33,788 nt of DNA from Hyphomonadaceae bacterium. Lineage in GTDB: Bacteria; Pseudomonadota; Alphaproteobacteria; Caulobacterales; Hyphomonadaceae. The stretch spans positions 1-33,788 of the forward strand of contig JALHLR010000036.1 in NCBI GenBank assembly GCA_022844475.1, written 5' to 3'. The notes under the pieces are model-generated. The model saw only the letters and a program-made list of their open reading frames with translations, searched no databases and was not told the origin of the DNA. The translations under genes were made by a program, and so were the position numbers. Below, piece after piece: positions 1 through 9,010 of this stretch (positions within the stretch are counted from its first letter, which is position 1; each line of letters opens with the position of its first letter).

Positions 1-204
1 GCGCTGGTTCTCCATGCCGAAATCGTGGGAGCGATGCTCGACGAACATGTCCCACTCTTCGAATGAGCCTTCGTCGAGCAGCAGCGCAATCCGCTCACGC
101 GCGGTCAGCTTGCCCTTGGAGTGCTGGCTATCGATGCGCTTCTGGCCACCGCCGAGCTTGGCGGCTACCCGCTTCTTCTCAAGCGCGGCGACGATATCTT
201 TCAT
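1..204 (-). CDS. pccB: Propionyl-CoA carboxylase beta subunit, N-terminal fragment (cut by window edge)
   Basis: The visible 68 codons start at ATG 204 and run off the left edge. The N-terminus ([20 protein letters not shown], followed by [19 protein letters not shown], then [24 protein letters not shown]) is the characteristic opening of biotin-dependent acyl-CoA carboxyltransferase beta chains of the PccB type. By family knowledge the beta subunit transfers carboxylate from biotin to propionyl-CoA to give methylmalonyl-CoA in the cytoplasm, working with the biotin-bearing alpha subunit PccA, which is not in view. The first residues match PccB better than the MccB or AccD types, but the substrate cannot be proven from this fragment. 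It lies downstream of the TonB receptor on the same strand, separated by a strong hairpin, so it is probably its own transcription unit. Confidence 0.9.
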   Translation of the reverse strand, partial: MKDIVAALEKKRVAAKLGGGQKRIDSQHSKGKLTARERIALLLDEGSFEEWDMFVEHRSHDFGMENQR

Positions 205-237
205 GGGTGAGGCCCCGATTTTTGCGGATGCGAGATA

Positions 238-269
238 AGCGGCGCTTGCCGGTCAGCGCAAGCGCCGCT
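238..269 (-). terminator. Intergenic hairpin behind the TonB receptor gene
   Basis: A perfect 12-bp inverted repeat (AGCGGCGCTTGC at 238-249 and its complement at 258-269) encloses an 8-nt loop. It lies between the TonB receptor stop (289) and the pccB start (204). The T-run on the minus side is short, so this may be a weak intrinsic terminator or a 3' stabilising hairpin. Confidence 0.6.
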
Positions 270-288
270 TTGTCTATGCTGGAACAGC

Positions 289-2376
289 CTAGTTCCGGAT
301 TCTGACGCCCATGGTCACGTTCAGTGGCTCGCCGGGGAAGTAGCGATCCTGACCCTGTGCGAAATCGGCGCGGTCGGCGTAGCGTTCGTCGGTGATGTTT
401 CGCACGATAGCGAAGGCTTCCAGCGCATCCGAGAAGCGCCACGCGCCGCGCAAATGGCCGATAAGATGTCCGTCATAGGTCGCAGTGTTGGCGGCGTTGG
501 TGAAGTACTCGCCAACGTACTCCGCACTAAGGCCGAGCGAAAGGTTGCTGCCGACCCAGCTGAGTCCGGCATCAGCCAACCATTCAGGCGCAGTGTCGAT
601 TTGGTTGCCGTCCACGATGTCCTCGGCCGCAACAGCGACGTTGCGGTTGAAGTCGTACTGCTGATCCGACCACGCTGCGCTGGCATTCCATGCGAGATCG
701 CCGCCAGCGATCTCCCCGAGCGCGCCCGACAGCGACGCCTCGACGCCGAGGTGGCTTGTCTTGCCATCGGGAACGTTGAGCCCGTCGGAATCGCGAAAGA
801 AGAAGTTGTCCTTGTTCATCTGGTAGACGGCCACGTCGTAGTTGATGCCGGCAAACACCCCGCGAGCGCCCGCCTCGTAGCTGTCCAGAGTCTCGACGTT
901 GAGACGCTGGATCGTCTGCAGGTTCTGCAGGCGGTACTGGTCCGATGTCTGCGGCGCACGCTCACCGCGCGCATAGTTCGCGTACAGGACCAGATCTTCC
1001 AGACCTGTGTAAGCAACGCCAACCTTGGGCGTGAGTAGCTCAAACTCGTCCGTGCGGCTCGGCGCAACGCGGAAGCGGCCGCGCGTGCCGGGGGCGACGT
1101 TGGTCGTGTAATCCCACTGGTGCGCCTCGCCGCGCAGTCCGGCGAGCAGGCTCCAGCCCGGCGCGAAACCCCAGTCGACCTCCGCGTAGAGCCCCGTCGT
1201 CCAGGTTTCGACATCGTAGTCGTAGTGCACGCCTTGCGGGAAAGTAGGGTTGAGAGGATTGACGCCGCCGAAACTGGGCCGTGTCTGAATTTCGGAAAGG
1301 TAGCCGTCAGCGACCTGAAAGTCGCCACCGATCGACCAGCGGACATCGTCCGGACCAAACTCGTAGCGCGCCATCACACCTAGCTGGTCGTGGCCATTCC
1401 TTTCGGTCGACTGATCCGGAAGGAAGTGCTGGATAAAGGTCATGCGCTGCACCGTGCCAAACGGCGTGATTATCAGCGAGTCGCGTCCGATATCGGTCTC
1501 GAACCGGACGTTGGCGCGCGCGGCCCACGCATCGCGATACGCTTCCGGATTCGGGTTGGTGGTCGTGATGCTGTCGTTCTTGTAGACTTCCGGGCCCTGG
1601 ATGAAGCCGGCGGTCTCCTGATTGAGGTTGACAGCAGCGAGCGTCGCCACAGCGTTCCACGTCTCGCCCTGCCATTTCGAACGCCAGGTCAGCTTCTGCT
1701 GGTCGACGCCGGACGCATCCCGCCAACCGGCGTCGTCCATCACGGAGAGACCGACCCAGCTGTCGACGCCGTTGGTCGTGAAGTTGGCCGTCGCATCGGC
1801 GCGCGCGCGCTGCAGCGAGTTTGCGCTGAGCGTCAGCGTCTGACCGGTCTGGGCGCCCGGCTCCGGGTCGATGAAGTTCAGCAGACCGTGCACGGCGTTG
1901 GAGCCGTAACGCACCGAAGCCGGTCCGCGCACAACCTCGATCGCTTCGGCTGTCTCGTGGTGCAATTCAAACAGCGCGTTAACGTTGCCGAAGCCCGCCG
2001 CGCGTGTCGGCACGCCGTTCTCGAGGATCAGGAACGAGCCCTGCCCCGCACCAGCCGGCAGCACAGGCGAGCGGATGGCGACCAGCAATTCCTGGCCGGA
2101 GTTCATCTGCACGTTGACGCCGGGAACCGTGTTCAGGATTTCGGCTGGGTGGTTGGCGCCAACCTCGGCGATCTCCTCGCTGGTCACCACAGAGAAAGCG
2201 CCTGGCTCTGTTTGAAGGCGGTCGCCATAGATCGTGACCACGTCGCCATCAGCAGGAGCGGGGTCAGCCAGAGTGGTCGCCGGAACAGATGCTTGCTGGG
2301 CAAAGGCTGGCGACGAGAGCGCAGCGATGGCCGCGGCTACGGCTATCCGGCTCGCCGACGAATACACTGTGCGCAC
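289..2376 (-). CDS. TonB-dependent outer membrane receptor
   Basis: The 695-residue protein has a Sec signal peptide ending near AFA-QQ (residues about 1-27) and a TonB-box-like segment (DVVTIYGDR, about 45-53). A plug domain follows at about 58-170 (VVTSEEIAEVGANHPAEIL, NTVPGVNV, EVVRGPASVRYGSNAVHGLLNFI), then a long beta-barrel region ending in the aromatic-containing strand NVTMGVRIRN. Family members import large or scarce ligands across the outer membrane using TonB/ExbBD energy. The ligand cannot be read from sequence: the barrel resembles generic siderophore or carbohydrate/vitamin receptors, and no TonB or ExbB genes are in view. The nucleoside transporter gene lies 58 bp upstream on the same strand and the S46 peptidase upstream of that, which suggests a shared scavenging role. 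The hairpin at 238-269 closes the unit. Confidence 0.93.
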   Translation of the reverse strand: MRTVYSSASRIAVAAAIAALSSPAFAQQASVPATTLADPAPADGDVVTIYGDRLQTEPGAFSVVTSEEIAEVGANHPAEILNTVPGVNVQMNSGQELLVAIRSPVLPAGAGQGSFLILENGVPTRAAGFGNVNALFELHHETAEAIEVVRGPASVRYGSNAVHGLLNFIDPEPGAQTGQTLTLSANSLQRARADATANFTTNGVDSWVGLSVMDDAGWRDASGVDQQKLTWRSKWQGETWNAVATLAAVNLNQETAGFIQGPEVYKNDSITTTNPNPEAYRDAWAARANVRFETDIGRDSLIITPFGTVQRMTFIQHFLPDQSTERNGHDQLGVMARYEFGPDDVRWSIGGDFQVADGYLSEIQTRPSFGGVNPLNPTFPQGVHYDYDVETWTTGLYAEVDWGFAPGWSLLAGLRGEAHQWDYTTNVAPGTRGRFRVAPSRTDEFELLTPKVGVAYTGLEDLVLYANYARGERAPQTSDQYRLQNLQTIQRLNVETLDSYEAGARGVFAGINYDVAVYQMNKDNFFFRDSDGLNVPDGKTSHLGVEASLSGALGEIAGGDLAWNASAAWSDQQYDFNRNVAVAAEDIVDGNQIDTAPEWLADAGLSWVGSNLSLGLSAEYVGEYFTNAANTATYDGHLIGHLRGAWRFSDALEAFAIVRNITDERYADRADFAQGQDRYFPGEPLNVTMGVRIRN

Positions 2377-2434
2377 TCTACCCTCCAGACCAGACGGTCA
2401 ATTTCCGATTGAAGCGCCGGTAAGCCGAACAGCC

Positions 2435-3745
2435 TCAACCCGCAAATAAACTCGCGGGTAGCAGGCCGACAATTGCACCCGAGAGGCAAGTGGCGAAAGT
2501 TCCCGCAACAAGGGTTTTCCAAGCAAGACTCAGGAAGACTTCTCGCTTTTCAGGGGCAATGATCGACAGCCCACCGATGAGAATGCCGACCGATCCGAAA
2601 TTCGCAAAGCCGCAAACTGCATTCGCGACAATTCGGCGCGTGCGGTCCGACATCTCATTTACCGGGATTGCCGACAGGTCGATGAACGCAACGAACTCGG
2701 TCAGGACCGTCTTTACACCGAGGATCGAGCCAGCCTTCGCGGCCTCCTCCATCGGCACGCCGATCATGTACATCAGGGGCGCAAATACCCAGCCAAGCAT
2801 GCGCTGAAGCGACAGCGGCTCGCCCAGCACGGGCGGAATTGCGCCGAGGATCGCATTCACGATGTACAGCAGGGCAAGGGCAGCGATCAGCATCGTCGCG
2901 ATGTTCAGCACGATCTTCATGCCGTCGCTGGCGCCGGTAGCAAAAGCGTCCATGGTGGAGTGATACTCGAAGTCTGGCTCGGACGCCCTTTCGCGAATGT
3001 TGATCGTCTCGGGTACGATCGTGAGCGCCACGGCGACGGCCGCAGGCGCCGCCATGAGCGAGGCCACCAGCAATTGCGGAAGCGGGTTGGCCATCACCGG
3101 CGCAAGGAAGGTGACGTAGATTACGAGAACCGACCCCGCGATAGTCGCGAAGCCCGCTGTCATTACGATGAAGATCTCAGACCGCGTCATGCGCGGAATG
3201 TATGGCTTGATGAGAACCGGCGCCTCGGTCATCCCCATGAACACGTTCGCCGACACGGCGAGGCTGGTCGCACCGCCAAGTCCCATTGTCTTGGAAAAGA
3301 CGAAGGCGAAGCCCTTCGTCACCCAACGCAGGACATGCCAGTGCCAGAGGATCGCAGAGAGCGCGGCGACGACAATGATCAGCGGAAGGATCTGGAAGAA
3401 GAACAGCGGCGGCAGGAATTTCGGCGTGCCCGTGGCGGGATCAACCTGCGTGACCAGTGTCTGGTTGGCGACCTGATTGTTTCCGACCCAGCCGAACACG
3501 AAATCCGTGCCTGCCCGCGACGCCGCCTGCAACTGGTCCACCACGACGCCCGCATTCTCGAGGCCGATGCGGAGTATGGGAACGCCATAGAGCGCGAGCG
3601 CAAACATCACCTGGATCGCGGTCGCGCCCAGAATGATGCGCCAGGGCAGCTTTCGTTTTGACTCCGACAAGCCCCAGCAGATTCCGTAAATCAGCAATAT
3701 GCCAAGGAAGGCGCGGGCGTTGTCCCAGCCCCATTCAATATTCAT
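2435..3745 (-). CDS. Concentrative nucleoside transporter (CNT/NupC family)
   Basis: The protein is 436 residues, close to the normal CNT length, and is hydrophobic along its whole length. It shows CNT signatures: GMTEAPVLIKPYIPRMTRSE in the middle (the conserved G-x-EAP-hairpin region that binds nucleoside) and VNEMSDRTRRIVANAVCGFANFGSVGI near the C-terminus. CNT proteins are inner-membrane symporters that pull nucleosides in with H+ or Na+. Which nucleosides are carried cannot be inferred. The start at 3745 lies 23 bp after the S46 peptidase stop, and the stop lies 58 bp before the TonB receptor start, so the three genes are probably co-transcribed. The symbol nupC is withheld because paralogues are common. 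Confidence 0.9.
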   Translation of the reverse strand: MNIEWGWDNARAFLGILLIYGICWGLSESKRKLPWRIILGATAIQVMFALALYGVPILRIGLENAGVVVDQLQAASRAGTDFVFGWVGNNQVANQTLVTQVDPATGTPKFLPPLFFFQILPLIIVVAALSAILWHWHVLRWVTKGFAFVFSKTMGLGGATSLAVSANVFMGMTEAPVLIKPYIPRMTRSEIFIVMTAGFATIAGSVLVIYVTFLAPVMANPLPQLLVASLMAAPAAVAVALTIVPETINIRERASEPDFEYHSTMDAFATGASDGMKIVLNIATMLIAALALLYIVNAILGAIPPVLGEPLSLQRMLGWVFAPLMYMIGVPMEEAAKAGSILGVKTVLTEFVAFIDLSAIPVNEMSDRTRRIVANAVCGFANFGSVGILIGGLSIIAPEKREVFLSLAWKTLVAGTFATCLSGAIVGLLPASLFAG

Positions 3746-3768
3746 TTCCCCGCCCGCCCTCTTCCCGA

Positions 3769-5841
3769 TTACCTTACAAGTTCGTCCGCGAGCGCCGTGG
3801 CGCCGTAGATATTCCTCAGGGCGCCGATGATGGCCTGGCTCGACACGGACACCATCCTGTTGAGCTTCGGATCGAAGCCATAGGAGCCGCCGGTCGAATG
3901 GATATTGCCGTCGAAGGCCAGGCCGATGATGCGGCCATCCTTGCTGAGCACGGGCGAGCCTGAATTGCCGCCGATGATGTCGTTGGTCGAGACAAAGTCA
4001 TACTGCATGTCGGCAGGCATCTTCGTCTCGCCGCCGACCCAGCGCTTGCCCAGGTTGAACGGATACGCCCCGGTCGCGCGTTTCCACAATCCGCCAACAT
4101 ACGTGAAAGGTTCGATCTTGCCGTGCACTGGATCGTCCCAGCCCTGCACCACGCCATAGGACAGGCGCAGGGTGAAGGTGGCGTCGGGATAGATGTCCTG
4201 GCCCAGCACGTCGAACCGCAGGCTTGCGACTTTTTCTGCTGCGACAGAGATTGGGCCGGTGACTTGTGTTTCGTAAGTCATGCGGGCATTGCGGGCCGCC
4301 TCGTCAATCAAGCGCACGAAGCCGATGGCCGGATCGTTCGAGCCGTCAGCCAGAGACCCCGTGTTCCAGAGACGTTTACGAAAGGCCGCGTCACCGACCT
4401 GAGAATTCGCCACGATGTCGGCAGCTATCTGCTGCGAAGTTCGCGAGCCGAACATTGCCTTCACGGCCACGTTGTCGGGGCCCAGATACTCGCGTGTCTT
4501 GTCCAGCCAGTAGGCTATCACGACCTTTTCCAGCGCGGGGTGGATCGGCGCCTCTGCCAGCAGACCGCGCTCGACCGACGGCAGACGCTGATCGGAGAAT
4601 TCCGGCAGGCGCGCGCCATTGGGCTTGGCCCGCTCGGTCGCTCCTCGCACCAACTGACGCGCATCCGCGAGAAGCACGGAGCCCGCGCCAAAACGAACCT
4701 CCAACATCTGGTATGGGAGGAACACACGGCGCTGTGCATCGACAATACCGGCCAGCGTCGCGAATGGATCGCCATACTTGGCTCGCAGCGAAGCGTTGGC
4801 TGCAAGCGCGTCCTTCAGCTGCTTTTCCTGCGCAACTTTTACACCAAAGAATGACGGCTCGACGAGCGCGCCACGCTGGCCCTTGAACACTTTCTGCGAA
4901 TTCTCGAGGCTCTGCAGCGTGTCATTCACCTGCCTCGCTTCTTCCTCGCCCTTGGTCGCCTCGTTGAGCAACGCGCCGCGAAGCTGGGCCAGGTACTCGA
5001 TGCGCCAAGGCAGGAAATGGTCGCGCTGAAATTCCAGCTGCGCATTCGTCAGCAGGCGCTCGGTCGAGCCTGGATGCCCGGAGACAAAAATGAGGTCACC
5101 AGCCTTCGGGCCGGCCGGGTCGATCTTCAGTGGATCCGTGAACTTCACCGGCTGGCCGTTTCGGTACAGACGCAGCAGCGCCATGTCGAGCGCATAGCGC
5201 GGGAAGTTGAAGTTGTCGGGATCGCCGCCGAAGAAGGCCGCCTGCATCTCCGGCGCGAACGCGATGCGCACATCGTCGAAGCGGTCATAGACGTACAGCT
5301 TGTACTGGCCGCCGCGATAGAGGTTCACCACCTGACAGCGCCTGGTGCGATCGTCACCGCATTCTTCCTTCTCGATCGCTGCAATTTCCCCGGATCGCGC
5401 AGCGTTGGCGGCGGCAGTATCGACCGTGGCAGTGGCGCCCTTCACGCGATCGGTGACGTCGGTGATGGACTGCAGTATCGACGCCTCGAACCCCGGGCAG
5501 ATCTTTTCGTCCTTCCGCGCAGTCGTGTAGAACCCATCATCCAGGTAATCGCGTGTCGGGCTGGAGAGAGCACTGGTGCAATCTGTGACGCAGTGATGAT
5601 TGGTCATCACCAACCCGTCCTTCGACACGACAGAGCCGGAACATCCGCCCTCCAGCCGCACAGACGCCTTGCGCACGCGGTCGAGCCACTTCTGGTCCGG
5701 CGCGAAGCCGTAGAACTCCTTCACCTTCGCGGCGGGAAAATTGTCGAACGTCCACATGCCCTCTTCCGCGATGGCGCGGGAGGCGACAAGGCCAGCGCCA
5801 GCGAGAAGCGCGGCGGCCAGGGCGGCATACTGAATTCTCAT
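3769..5841 (-). CDS. S46 family dipeptidyl peptidase (DPP7/DPP11-like)
   Basis: A start at ATG 5841 is chosen over a longer open frame because it places a clean signal peptide at the N-terminus (MRIQYAALAAALLAGAGLVA, cut near AIA-EE) and gives 690 residues, typical of S46. The catalytic histidine region is TNHHC (H82/H83) and the nucleophile is S627 in GGNSGSP. S46 enzymes are periplasmic serine exopeptidases that take dipeptides from oligopeptide N-termini. The residue 18 positions after the serine is Gly645; in the family Gly here (DPP7) goes with hydrophobic P1 preference and Arg (DPP11) with acidic P1, so a DPP7-like preference is inferred. It is first in a likely operon with the nucleoside transporter and TonB receptor. 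Confidence 0.93.
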   Translation of the reverse strand: MRIQYAALAAALLAGAGLVASRAIAEEGMWTFDNFPAAKVKEFYGFAPDQKWLDRVRKASVRLEGGCSGSVVSKDGLVMTNHHCVTDCTSALSSPTRDYLDDGFYTTARKDEKICPGFEASILQSITDVTDRVKGATATVDTAAANAARSGEIAAIEKEECGDDRTRRCQVVNLYRGGQYKLYVYDRFDDVRIAFAPEMQAAFFGGDPDNFNFPRYALDMALLRLYRNGQPVKFTDPLKIDPAGPKAGDLIFVSGHPGSTERLLTNAQLEFQRDHFLPWRIEYLAQLRGALLNEATKGEEEARQVNDTLQSLENSQKVFKGQRGALVEPSFFGVKVAQEKQLKDALAANASLRAKYGDPFATLAGIVDAQRRVFLPYQMLEVRFGAGSVLLADARQLVRGATERAKPNGARLPEFSDQRLPSVERGLLAEAPIHPALEKVVIAYWLDKTREYLGPDNVAVKAMFGSRTSQQIAADIVANSQVGDAAFRKRLWNTGSLADGSNDPAIGFVRLIDEAARNARMTYETQVTGPISVAAEKVASLRFDVLGQDIYPDATFTLRLSYGVVQGWDDPVHGKIEPFTYVGGLWKRATGAYPFNLGKRWVGGETKMPADMQYDFVSTNDIIGGNSGSPVLSKDGRIIGLAFDGNIHSTGGSYGFDPKLNRMVSVSSQAIIGALRNIYGATALADELVR

Positions 5842-6287
5842 GCGAGACGCATCCTGCGGCAGTGACCCCTTTGGGGAGACCCTAGCAGCGGACCGGGATG
5901 TCTCAAGCACTAAGGGTGCGGCCCACGGCCGCCGAACAGGATGCCAAACTGCGTTTTGCAGGCGTTTCGTAAGGACACTGCCTGCGCCGGCCCAACATCA
6001 GGGCGTAGGTGCGGCGCGATTGCACACCCCGTTTCCCGGCAGGTTGGGCCGCACTTGTCACGGGAAGGCTGATTTGGGTGATTGCCCAGCTCATGCTGGC
6101 CTGCCGAGGGATCTACCTGTCCGGCATGGCGATCAATGCGGCTTGCGCCAAGGCGTACACCTTCGCCCTCGACACGAACGGAACAGCCATCGTGCTTCTG
6201 ATCCATGCGATCATCGGTGCTTTTGTGGGCCTCTACTGCACGCACCTCACCTGCTCGATCAGACCGCGCTTGCTGGGCGCGTCGCGC
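5842..6287. other. 446-bp gap; possible relic of a small membrane protein
   Basis: There is no confident gene here. On the plus strand a frame opening at GTG 6009 encodes two hydrophobic stretches (about 6072-6150, and 6180-6250 reading GTAIVLLIHAIIGAFVGLY) with mostly G/C third positions, as in real genes of this genome. It has no convincing Shine-Dalgarno sequence or recognisable family, and it runs on antisense through the HD-domain gene to 6494. It could be an eroded membrane protein gene. The promoter of the S46 peptidase unit should also lie in this gap, but no clear -35/-10 pair was identified. Confidence 0.25.
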
Positions 6288-6947
6288 TTACCACGCCGTC
6301 TGCTCGCTGCCTTTTCGCAGGTAGATCGACTGCTTCGGCTTGTCGAGCACGCGGTGCATCATCGGCATGAAAGCGTCGAGCGGCATGGTGTCGTAGGCAC
6401 CGTCGAAGGCAGGCTGGTCGAACAGGTGACAGAACTGCGCACAATACTCAAAATGCGGATGCCCCCGGTACTGGTCGCGCATGTTCCGATCTAGACCGAG
6501 GTGGTGGAAGAAATAGTATCCCTGGAATATCCCGTGATTGGCGACCATCCAGTGATTGGCCTCCGACACGAACGGCCGCAGGATGGCGGCCGCGATGTCC
6601 GGGTGGTTGTAGACGCCCAGCGTGTCGCCGATGTCATGCAGCAGCGCGCAGACGACATACTCCTCGTCCATCCCGGCTCGATGGGCGCGCGTGGCGGTCT
6701 GCAGCGAGTGCTCCAGCCGGTCCACCGGAAAGCCCCCGCAATCGCCCTTCAGCAGATTGAGATGGGAAACGAGCCGCTTGACGTGGTCCTTCGAGAAAAC
6801 CGCGTTGGCGGCAGCGATCTTCTGCCAGTCGTCCGGCGTAGCGTTGGTGAAGGCCGTGAAGCCCGCACGGCCCATCGGCTCTGCGTCGTGATGCTCCTCT
6901 TGGCCGGCATCGTGCGGTTTGGGCGGGGTCTTCAGATCGTCTGCCAT
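6288..6947 (-). CDS. HD-domain metal-dependent hydrolase/oxygenase-like protein
   Basis: The 219-residue cytoplasmic protein has a charged, probably disordered first 25 residues and then an HD-type domain. The visible metal-ligand candidates are H80 (DRLEH), H104-D105 (ALLHDIGD), H132 and H138 (NHWMVANHG) and H148/H149. The 24-residue spacing from the first His to the HD pair matches PhnZ, a di-iron oxygenase in the HD superfamily, and the general family is annotated as predicted HD phosphohydrolase. Whether this protein hydrolyses phosphoesters or oxygenates a small molecule is unknown, and no phosphonate genes flank it. It appears to stand alone, with no same-strand gene within 440 bp upstream. 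Confidence 0.8.
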   Translation of the reverse strand: MADDLKTPPKPHDAGQEEHHDAEPMGRAGFTAFTNATPDDWQKIAAANAVFSKDHVKRLVSHLNLLKGDCGGFPVDRLEHSLQTATRAHRAGMDEEYVVCALLHDIGDTLGVYNHPDIAAAILRPFVSEANHWMVANHGIFQGYYFFHHLGLDRNMRDQYRGHPHFEYCAQFCHLFDQPAFDGAYDTMPLDAFMPMMHRVLDKPKQSIYLRKGSEQTAW

Positions 6948-7393
6948 GTCGGTTCCGTCAGTTCAGATAGGTGACGACCGTAGCAGACTCTCCCGGGACT
7001 TCCACAGGCGCGTCGGGACGCAGGCCACATTTGCCTGCACCCACCACGGCCCGCTGCGCCGACTGCTGGTTCCCGGAACGGAAGGCCGTCGCAACCATTC
7101 TGAGAGTGTGTCCGGGGCGTGCTCGAGCAGCGCACAATCGCCCGGTTTGGCCAGAAGCGGCTGGTCACCCCGCGCGAGGATCCATTGAAAAAGCTGGCAG
7201 GCTTTACGCCGCCGACCTCCTCGGAGGGGGCGGGACCGCGTCCGGTCAACGATGTCGGCGCCGAAGAGGCGGCTATCGAGCTCCCGCCGTTGATGAGCGC
7301 GCTGCCCGACCCGTTCATCCCGGACAAACGGCGCGCCGCTCGTCCTAACCTGCGCCACGCAAGCCGCGACACGCCGTCAGTCGCCGGGGGCCT
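6948..7393. other. 446-bp gap without a supported gene
   Basis: Open frames exist on both strands here, for example a plus-strand frame from 7119 and minus-strand frames ending near 6932-6963. None shows a known family, a good ribosome site or a signal. One stretch at about 7185-7340 on plus is proline-rich and could be a gene remnant, but nothing supports this beyond openness in GC-rich DNA. The HD gene promoter should lie near 6950-7050. Confidence 0.3.
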
Positions 7394-8614
7394 TCACCCC
7401 GCCAATATCATCTGCGCCATGATATTCCGCTGGATCTCGTTAGAGCCCGCATAGATCGAAGTCTTGCGGTTGTTGAAATAGCTGCCTGCGGATGTGATCA
7501 GGTGCTCGGGTGCCGGCAGCGGCTCGTTGGAGCGGCCTTCCAGGTGCGCATAGGTGTCCTGCACGAACGGGCTTCCATATACGCCGGCCGCTTCGAGCAC
7601 GATCTCCGTAACCTTCTGGCCGATCTCGCTGCCACGCGTTTTCATCAGCGACGACATCGCGCCAACCGACTGCCCGGACGAAAGCTTGTCGAAGATGCGG
7701 CGCTCGGTTGCGTCCAGCGCCTCGATCTGGATTTCGAGGTCGGCGAGCTTGCGCGCGAAATCCGGATCATCGATCAGCGGCCTGCCACCGGCCGTCTCGA
7801 CCTTCGCGATCTCGCGGGCCTTGCGCACGGCATTGCGATTGCTGGGTGCGTAGGCCGAGCCACGTTCGAAAGTGAGGAGATATTTGGCGCAGGTCCAGCC
7901 TTCGCCCTCCTTGCCGATCAGATTGTCGACCGGGACTTTCACATTGTCGAAGAAAACGGAGTTGATTTCCTGATCGCCCATTGGCGTGTCGTCCAGCGTG
8001 TTGATCGGGGTAATGCTGATACCCGGTGACTTCATGTCGACGAGAATGAAGGAAATGCCGTTCTGCTTCTTCTCCTCCTTGGACGTGCGGACGAGGCAGA
8101 AAATCCAGTCGGCCCATTGCGCGTGCGTCGTCCACGTCTTGGAGCCATTGAGGATGTAGTAGTCGCCTTCGCGCTTTGCTGACATCTGCAGGCTGGCCAG
8201 ATCGGAGCCCGAGCCTGGTTCGGAGTACCCCTGGCACCACCACACTTCTGAATTGCGGATCGGCGGCAGGAATCTTTTCTTCTGCTCCTCCGTGCCGAAC
8301 TTCATGATGACGGGCGCGCACATCCGCACGCCCATGGAACTCATGCGCGGCGCGCCGGCGAGGGCCATCTCCATCTCGTAGATGTATTTTTGCGTCTGGT
8401 TCCAGCCAGGACCGCCATGCTCCACCGGCCAGTTGGTGACCAGCCAACCCTTGTCGGCCAGCTTCTTCTGCCAGGCCTTCTGGTTCTTTTCGTCAAGCGA
8501 CCCGTTCTTCGTGAGGGCCATGCGCTTCTTGAGATCGTCGGTATAATTCTCAGCGATCCAGGCGCGGACTTCGTCGCGGAACTTCAGTTCCTCGGTCGTG
8601 AATTCGAGATCCAT
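7394..8614 (-). CDS. Acyl-CoA dehydrogenase
   Basis: The 406-residue flavoprotein has the standard three-part ACAD fold: N-terminal helices (1-120), the FAD/substrate beta domain with CQGYSEPGSGSDLASLQ (about 127-143) and GSKTWTTHAQWADW, and C-terminal helices ending in YAGSNEIQRNIMAQ. It oxidises an acyl-CoA to a trans-2-enoyl-CoA and passes electrons to ETF. At the position of the catalytic Glu376 of medium-chain ACAD (YEGT) this protein has Ala389 (YAGS). The base must therefore be elsewhere, as in isovaleryl-CoA type enzymes, or the chain may work with a partner subunit. The substrate is unknown; the length and motifs resemble FadE/PimC-type dehydrogenases of branched or cyclic acids. It begins 18 bp after the ABM-domain gene stop, so the two are probably one operon. 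Confidence 0.93.
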   Translation of the reverse strand: MDLEFTTEELKFRDEVRAWIAENYTDDLKKRMALTKNGSLDEKNQKAWQKKLADKGWLVTNWPVEHGGPGWNQTQKYIYEMEMALAGAPRMSSMGVRMCAPVIMKFGTEEQKKRFLPPIRNSEVWWCQGYSEPGSGSDLASLQMSAKREGDYYILNGSKTWTTHAQWADWIFCLVRTSKEEKKQNGISFILVDMKSPGISITPINTLDDTPMGDQEINSVFFDNVKVPVDNLIGKEGEGWTCAKYLLTFERGSAYAPSNRNAVRKAREIAKVETAGGRPLIDDPDFARKLADLEIQIEALDATERRIFDKLSSGQSVGAMSSLMKTRGSEIGQKVTEIVLEAAGVYGSPFVQDTYAHLEGRSNEPLPAPEHLITSAGSYFNNRKTSIYAGSNEIQRNIMAQMILAG

Positions 8615-8632
8615 GTCAACTCACCCAATCGT

Positions 8633-8923
8633 TCAGCTTACTTTGTCCATGCGCGTGACTGCAGGCGCACCATCCAGGAACGGCCCCAAGGCGCGCCCGA
8701 GGCGCTTGAAGTGCTCGTACCCGCGATGCGCCTCGACGGCGGCGGCGTCCTTGTACTGTTCCATGAAGATGTACTTGGTCGAGGAGTCGCGAACCTTGAA
8801 CAGCTTGTAGAAAAGGACGCCGTCCTCGTTGGCGTTGACCGCCGCTTCCAGTTCGAGCGCCACCTTCTCGAACTCCACCTGCGAGCCTTCTTTGACCGTC
8901 AGTTCCGCCACAGCACCGATCAT
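8633..8923 (-). CDS. Antibiotic biosynthesis monooxygenase (ABM) domain protein
   Basis: The 96-residue protein consists of one ABM ferredoxin-like domain: a first strand (MIGAVAELTVKEGSQVEFE), a central strand with FYKLFKVRDSSTKYIFMEQYKD, and the helix AVEAHRGYEHFKRLG. Small ABM proteins such as YgiN act as cofactor-free quinol or aromatic monooxygenases or as heme-binding/degrading proteins, usually as dimers; the activity of this one is not predictable. It is the first gene of a two-gene unit with the acyl-CoA dehydrogenase 18 bp downstream, which suggests a role in the same acyl or aromatic catabolic step. Confidence 0.85.
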   Translation of the reverse strand: MIGAVAELTVKEGSQVEFEKVALELEAAVNANEDGVLFYKLFKVRDSSTKYIFMEQYKDAAAVEAHRGYEHFKRLGRALGPFLDGAPAVTRMDKVS

Positions 8924-9010
8924 CCGCGTCCTCCGATTTTTAGGATAGAATAAGCGTTACAGCGCGCTTGTCATCTGCCAGCTTGACCTGACTTTGCGCG
9001 GGGGTTTCGC

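Noticed and set aside
7119-7454. Plus-strand ORF of 111 codons overlapping the acyl-CoA dehydrogenase end
   Set aside because: No family, no ribosome site, and it overlaps a certain gene antisense.
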